Source of the DNA: Streptomyces sp. NRRL F-5123
GTDB taxonomy: Bacteria > Actinomycetota > Actinomycetes > Streptomycetales > Streptomycetaceae
Direction: 5' to 3'
Length of the DNA stretch: 41,102 bases
Assembly (NCBI RefSeq): GCF_000721495.1
Contig: NZ_JOHY01000071.1
Span: 1-41,102 of the forward strand
Position numbers and translations under genes: made by a program. Shown in pieces: positions 39,486 to 41,102 of the stretch; position 1 is the stretch's first letter; each line of letters begins with the position of its first letter. The notes below the pieces were generated by a model. That model ran no database searches and was not told the DNA's origin. It was given only the letters and a program-made list of their open reading frames with translations.

Positions 39486-41102
39486 GTGCACAGTGACCCT
39501 GACCTCGTCGCGCCGCGTCCGGCGGACACCCGGCCCTTCCGCCTCATCGTCACCGGTGGCGGAACCGGCGGGCACACGTATCCCGCGCTCACCGCGATAC
39601 GCACGCTGCGGGCCCGACTCGCGGACGACGGGCGGGCGTTGGAGGTGCTGTGGGTCGGCACCAGGGACAGCCTGGAGGAGCGGGTCGCGACCGGCGAGGC
39701 GATACCCTTCCGGGCGGTCGCGACCGGCAAGGTGCGCCGCTCGGCGAATCCCCTGATGCTCTTCTCGCTCGCGAACCTGCGGGACATGGGGCGCGTGCCG
39801 CTCGGCGTGCTCCAGGCGCGGCGCGTGGTCGCCGACTTCCGGCCGGACGTGGTCCTCGCGACGGGCGGTTACGTGGCGGTGCCGCTGGGGCTCGCGGCGA
39901 AGGCGAACCGGCGGCCGCTGGTGGTGCACGAGCAGACCGTGCGGCTCGGCCTCGCGAACCGGCTGCTGGCGCGGGTGGCGACGGCTTTCGCGGTGTCGTC
40001 GGAGTCGACGCTGCCGCTGCTGCCGAGGCGGGCGCGGGCGGCGGCGGCCGTGACCGGCAACCCGGTGCGGCCCGAAGTCCTCGCCGGGCGCGCCGACAAG
40101 GCCGTGGAGTCGCTCGGGCTCGGCGGCTTCGACCGCTCGCTGCCGACCGTGTACGTGACGGGCGGCGCGCAGGGCTCGCAGCAGATCAACGACGTGATCG
40201 TGACCGTCCTGCCGTGGCTGCTGGCGCAGGCGAACGTCATCCACCAGTGCGGGCCGGGCAACTTCGCGTCGCTGCGGTCCACCGCGGCGCTGCTGCCCCG
40301 GGAGTTGGCGGGGCGATATCTGCTGACGCCTTACGTGAGCGCGGAGTTGCCGGACGTGCTGGCGCTCGCGGACGTGGTGATCTCGCGCAGCGGCGCGGGC
40401 ACGCTCGCCGAACTCACCGCGCTGGGCAAGCCGTCGGTGCTGGTGCCGCTGGCCTCGTCGGCGGGCAACGAGCAGGTCCACAACGCCCAGCACCTCGCGG
40501 AAGCGGGCGCGGCGGTGGCCCTCGTCCACACCGTGACCCCGGACACGCTCTCGTCGGCGGTGGCCCCGCTGCTGGCCGACCCCGCCCGCCGGGCGGCGAT
40601 GGCGGAGGCGGCGAGGGCGCACGGCCGCCCGGACGCGGCGGAGCGCTTGGTGGACACGGTGCTGGGCGCGGCGCTGCCGGTGTCTGCTGCGGAGGAGCCG
40701 GTGGCTGCGGCGCTGCCGGTGGCGAATGCGGAGAGGCCGCTGCCGGCGGCGGAAGAGCCAGTGGCTGCGCCGCTGCCGGTGGCGAACGCGGAGGAGCCGC
40801 TGCCGGTGGCGGAAGAGCCGGTGGCTGCGCCGCTGCCCGTGGCCGAGGAGCCGGTGGTACCCGTACCGAGCCCGGTGCAGGCCCCGCCGGTCGCGGCGGC
40901 GGAGGAGCCGAGCCCGGCCGAGGCCGCGAAGGAGCCGAGCCCGGAAGCGCCGAGCCCCGCCGCGGAGGAGCCCGCGCCCGAGCCGCCCGCCGAGCCCGCG
41001 ACGCCCCCGCTGCCCCCGGCTGAGCCCGCCGCCCCGCCCGTCCCGGCCGCCCCGCCGCTGCCCCCGACCCCGCCGCGGCCCCCGGCCCCCGCCGCCCCGC
41101 CC
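39486..41102 (+). CDS. MurG-like UDP-GlcNAc glycosyltransferase with long Pro/Ala/Glu tail (3' end outside window)
   Basis: MurG adds GlcNAc to lipid I to make lipid II at the inner membrane face. Residues 18–395 form a complete GT28 fold: GGGTGGHTYPA (24–34), ATGGYVAVPLG (125–135), VHEQTVRLGLAN (147–158), TGGAQGSQQIN (225–235), SRSGAGTLAEL (300–310), and NEQVHNAQ (328–335). The canonical HEQN motif is HEQT here. From about residue 396 a repetitive AEEPVAAPLPVANAEE-type tail of at least 144 residues runs to the window edge without a stop. No dcw genes flank it, so this is probably a second MurG-type enzyme rather than the housekeeping one. GTG start with GAAGGGGAG 8 nt upstream. Confidence 0.85.
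   Translation, partial: MHSDPDLVAPRPADTRPFRLIVTGGGTGGHTYPALTAIRTLRARLADDGRALEVLWVGTRDSLEERVATGEAIPFRAVATGKVRRSANPLMLFSLANLRDMGRVPLGVLQARRVVADFRPDVVLATGGYVAVPLGLAAKANRRPLVVHEQTVRLGLANRLLARVATAFAVSSESTLPLLPRRARAAAAVTGNPVRPEVLAGRADKAVESLGLGGFDRSLPTVYVTGGAQGSQQINDVIVTVLPWLLAQANVIHQCGPGNFASLRSTAALLPRELAGRYLLTPYVSAELPDVLALADVVISRSGAGTLAELTALGKPSVLVPLASSAGNEQVHNAQHLAEAGAAVALVHTVTPDTLSSAVAPLLADPARRAAMAEAARAHGRPDAAERLVDTVLGAALPVSAAEEPVAAALPVANAERPLPAAEEPVAAPLPVANAEEPLPVAEEPVAAPLPVAEEPVVPVPSPVQAPPVAAAEEPSPAEAAKEPSPEAPSPAAEEPAPEPPAEPATPPLPPAEPAAPPVPAAPPLPPTPPRPPAPAAPP
40683..40860 (+). repeat. Repeats in the MurG-like tail
   Basis: Segments encoding (A/V)AEEPVAA(A/P)LPVA recur about four times. Nearly identical DNA blocks (gaagagccagtggctgcgcc and its variants) lie at about 40759, 40813 and 40845. 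The composition then shifts to Pro/Ala/Glu without a clear period. Confidence 0.65.

Overview
The window is chromosomal DNA of a high-GC actinobacterium, almost certainly a Streptomyces or close relative. The evidence is very strong third-position G/C bias, frequent GTG starts, the gene order coaA–glmM–rpsI–rplM–(ABC-F)–truA–rplQ–rpoA through to rpsJ, and a WhiJ-type HTH/DUF397/anti-sigma-like ATPase locus typical of Streptomyces.

Positions 1–8.6 kb hold pantothenate kinase (coaA, 5' end outside the window, with a repeat-rich N-terminal extension). Convergent to it is glmM (phosphoglucosamine mutase, cell-wall precursor synthesis). Next come the rplM–rpsI pair, an ABC-F ATPase, a divergent Pro/Gln-rich single-pass membrane protein, and truA.

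Positions 8.7–25.8 kb are the ribosomal-protein supercluster on the minus strand, transcribed from rpsJ leftwards: S10 group (rpsJ-rplC-rplD-rplW-rplB-rpsS-rplV-rpsC-rplP-rpmC-rpsQ), spc group (rplN-rplX-rplE-rpsN-rpsH-rplF-rplR-rpsE-rpmD-rplO), secY-adk, map-infA-rpmJ, and alpha group (rpsM-rpsK-rpsD-rpoA-rplQ). Many neighbours overlap by one base (TGATG/TAATG), which suggests translational coupling. Strong perfect hairpins sit exactly at the group boundaries (rpsQ/rplN, rplO/secY, adk/map, rplQ/truA) and probably terminate or process transcripts. Several proteins are the zinc-binding (C+) versions: S4, S14, L36.

Positions 25.8–39.4 kb are accessory. In order they are: a chloramphenicol-phosphotransferase-like kinase with an unknown partner, an SRPBCC protein, a CMD/AhpD-fold protein divergent from an ECF41-like sigma factor with a SnoaL-like tail, a class III cyclic-nucleotide-phosphodiesterase-like enzyme, a HAD hydrolase, and a small two-helix membrane protein. 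These are followed by a large secreted GH59 (galactocerebrosidase-type) enzyme with extra carbohydrate-binding modules, a GNAT acetyltransferase, an operon of XRE/DUF5753 regulator – triple-repeat DUF397 protein – SnoaL-like protein divergent from an RsbW-like ATPase, and two tandem paralogous lipoproteins. Five genes here and at 5.9 kb show a TANNNT -10 box 6–7 nt before the ATG, the hallmark of leaderless mRNAs.

Positions 39.5 kb to the end hold a MurG-like glycosyltransferase outside any division/cell-wall cluster. It has a Thr in place of the usual Asn of the HEQN motif and a repetitive Pro/Ala/Glu tail that runs off the window. No rRNA, tRNA, CRISPR array, insertion sequence or prophage was seen.
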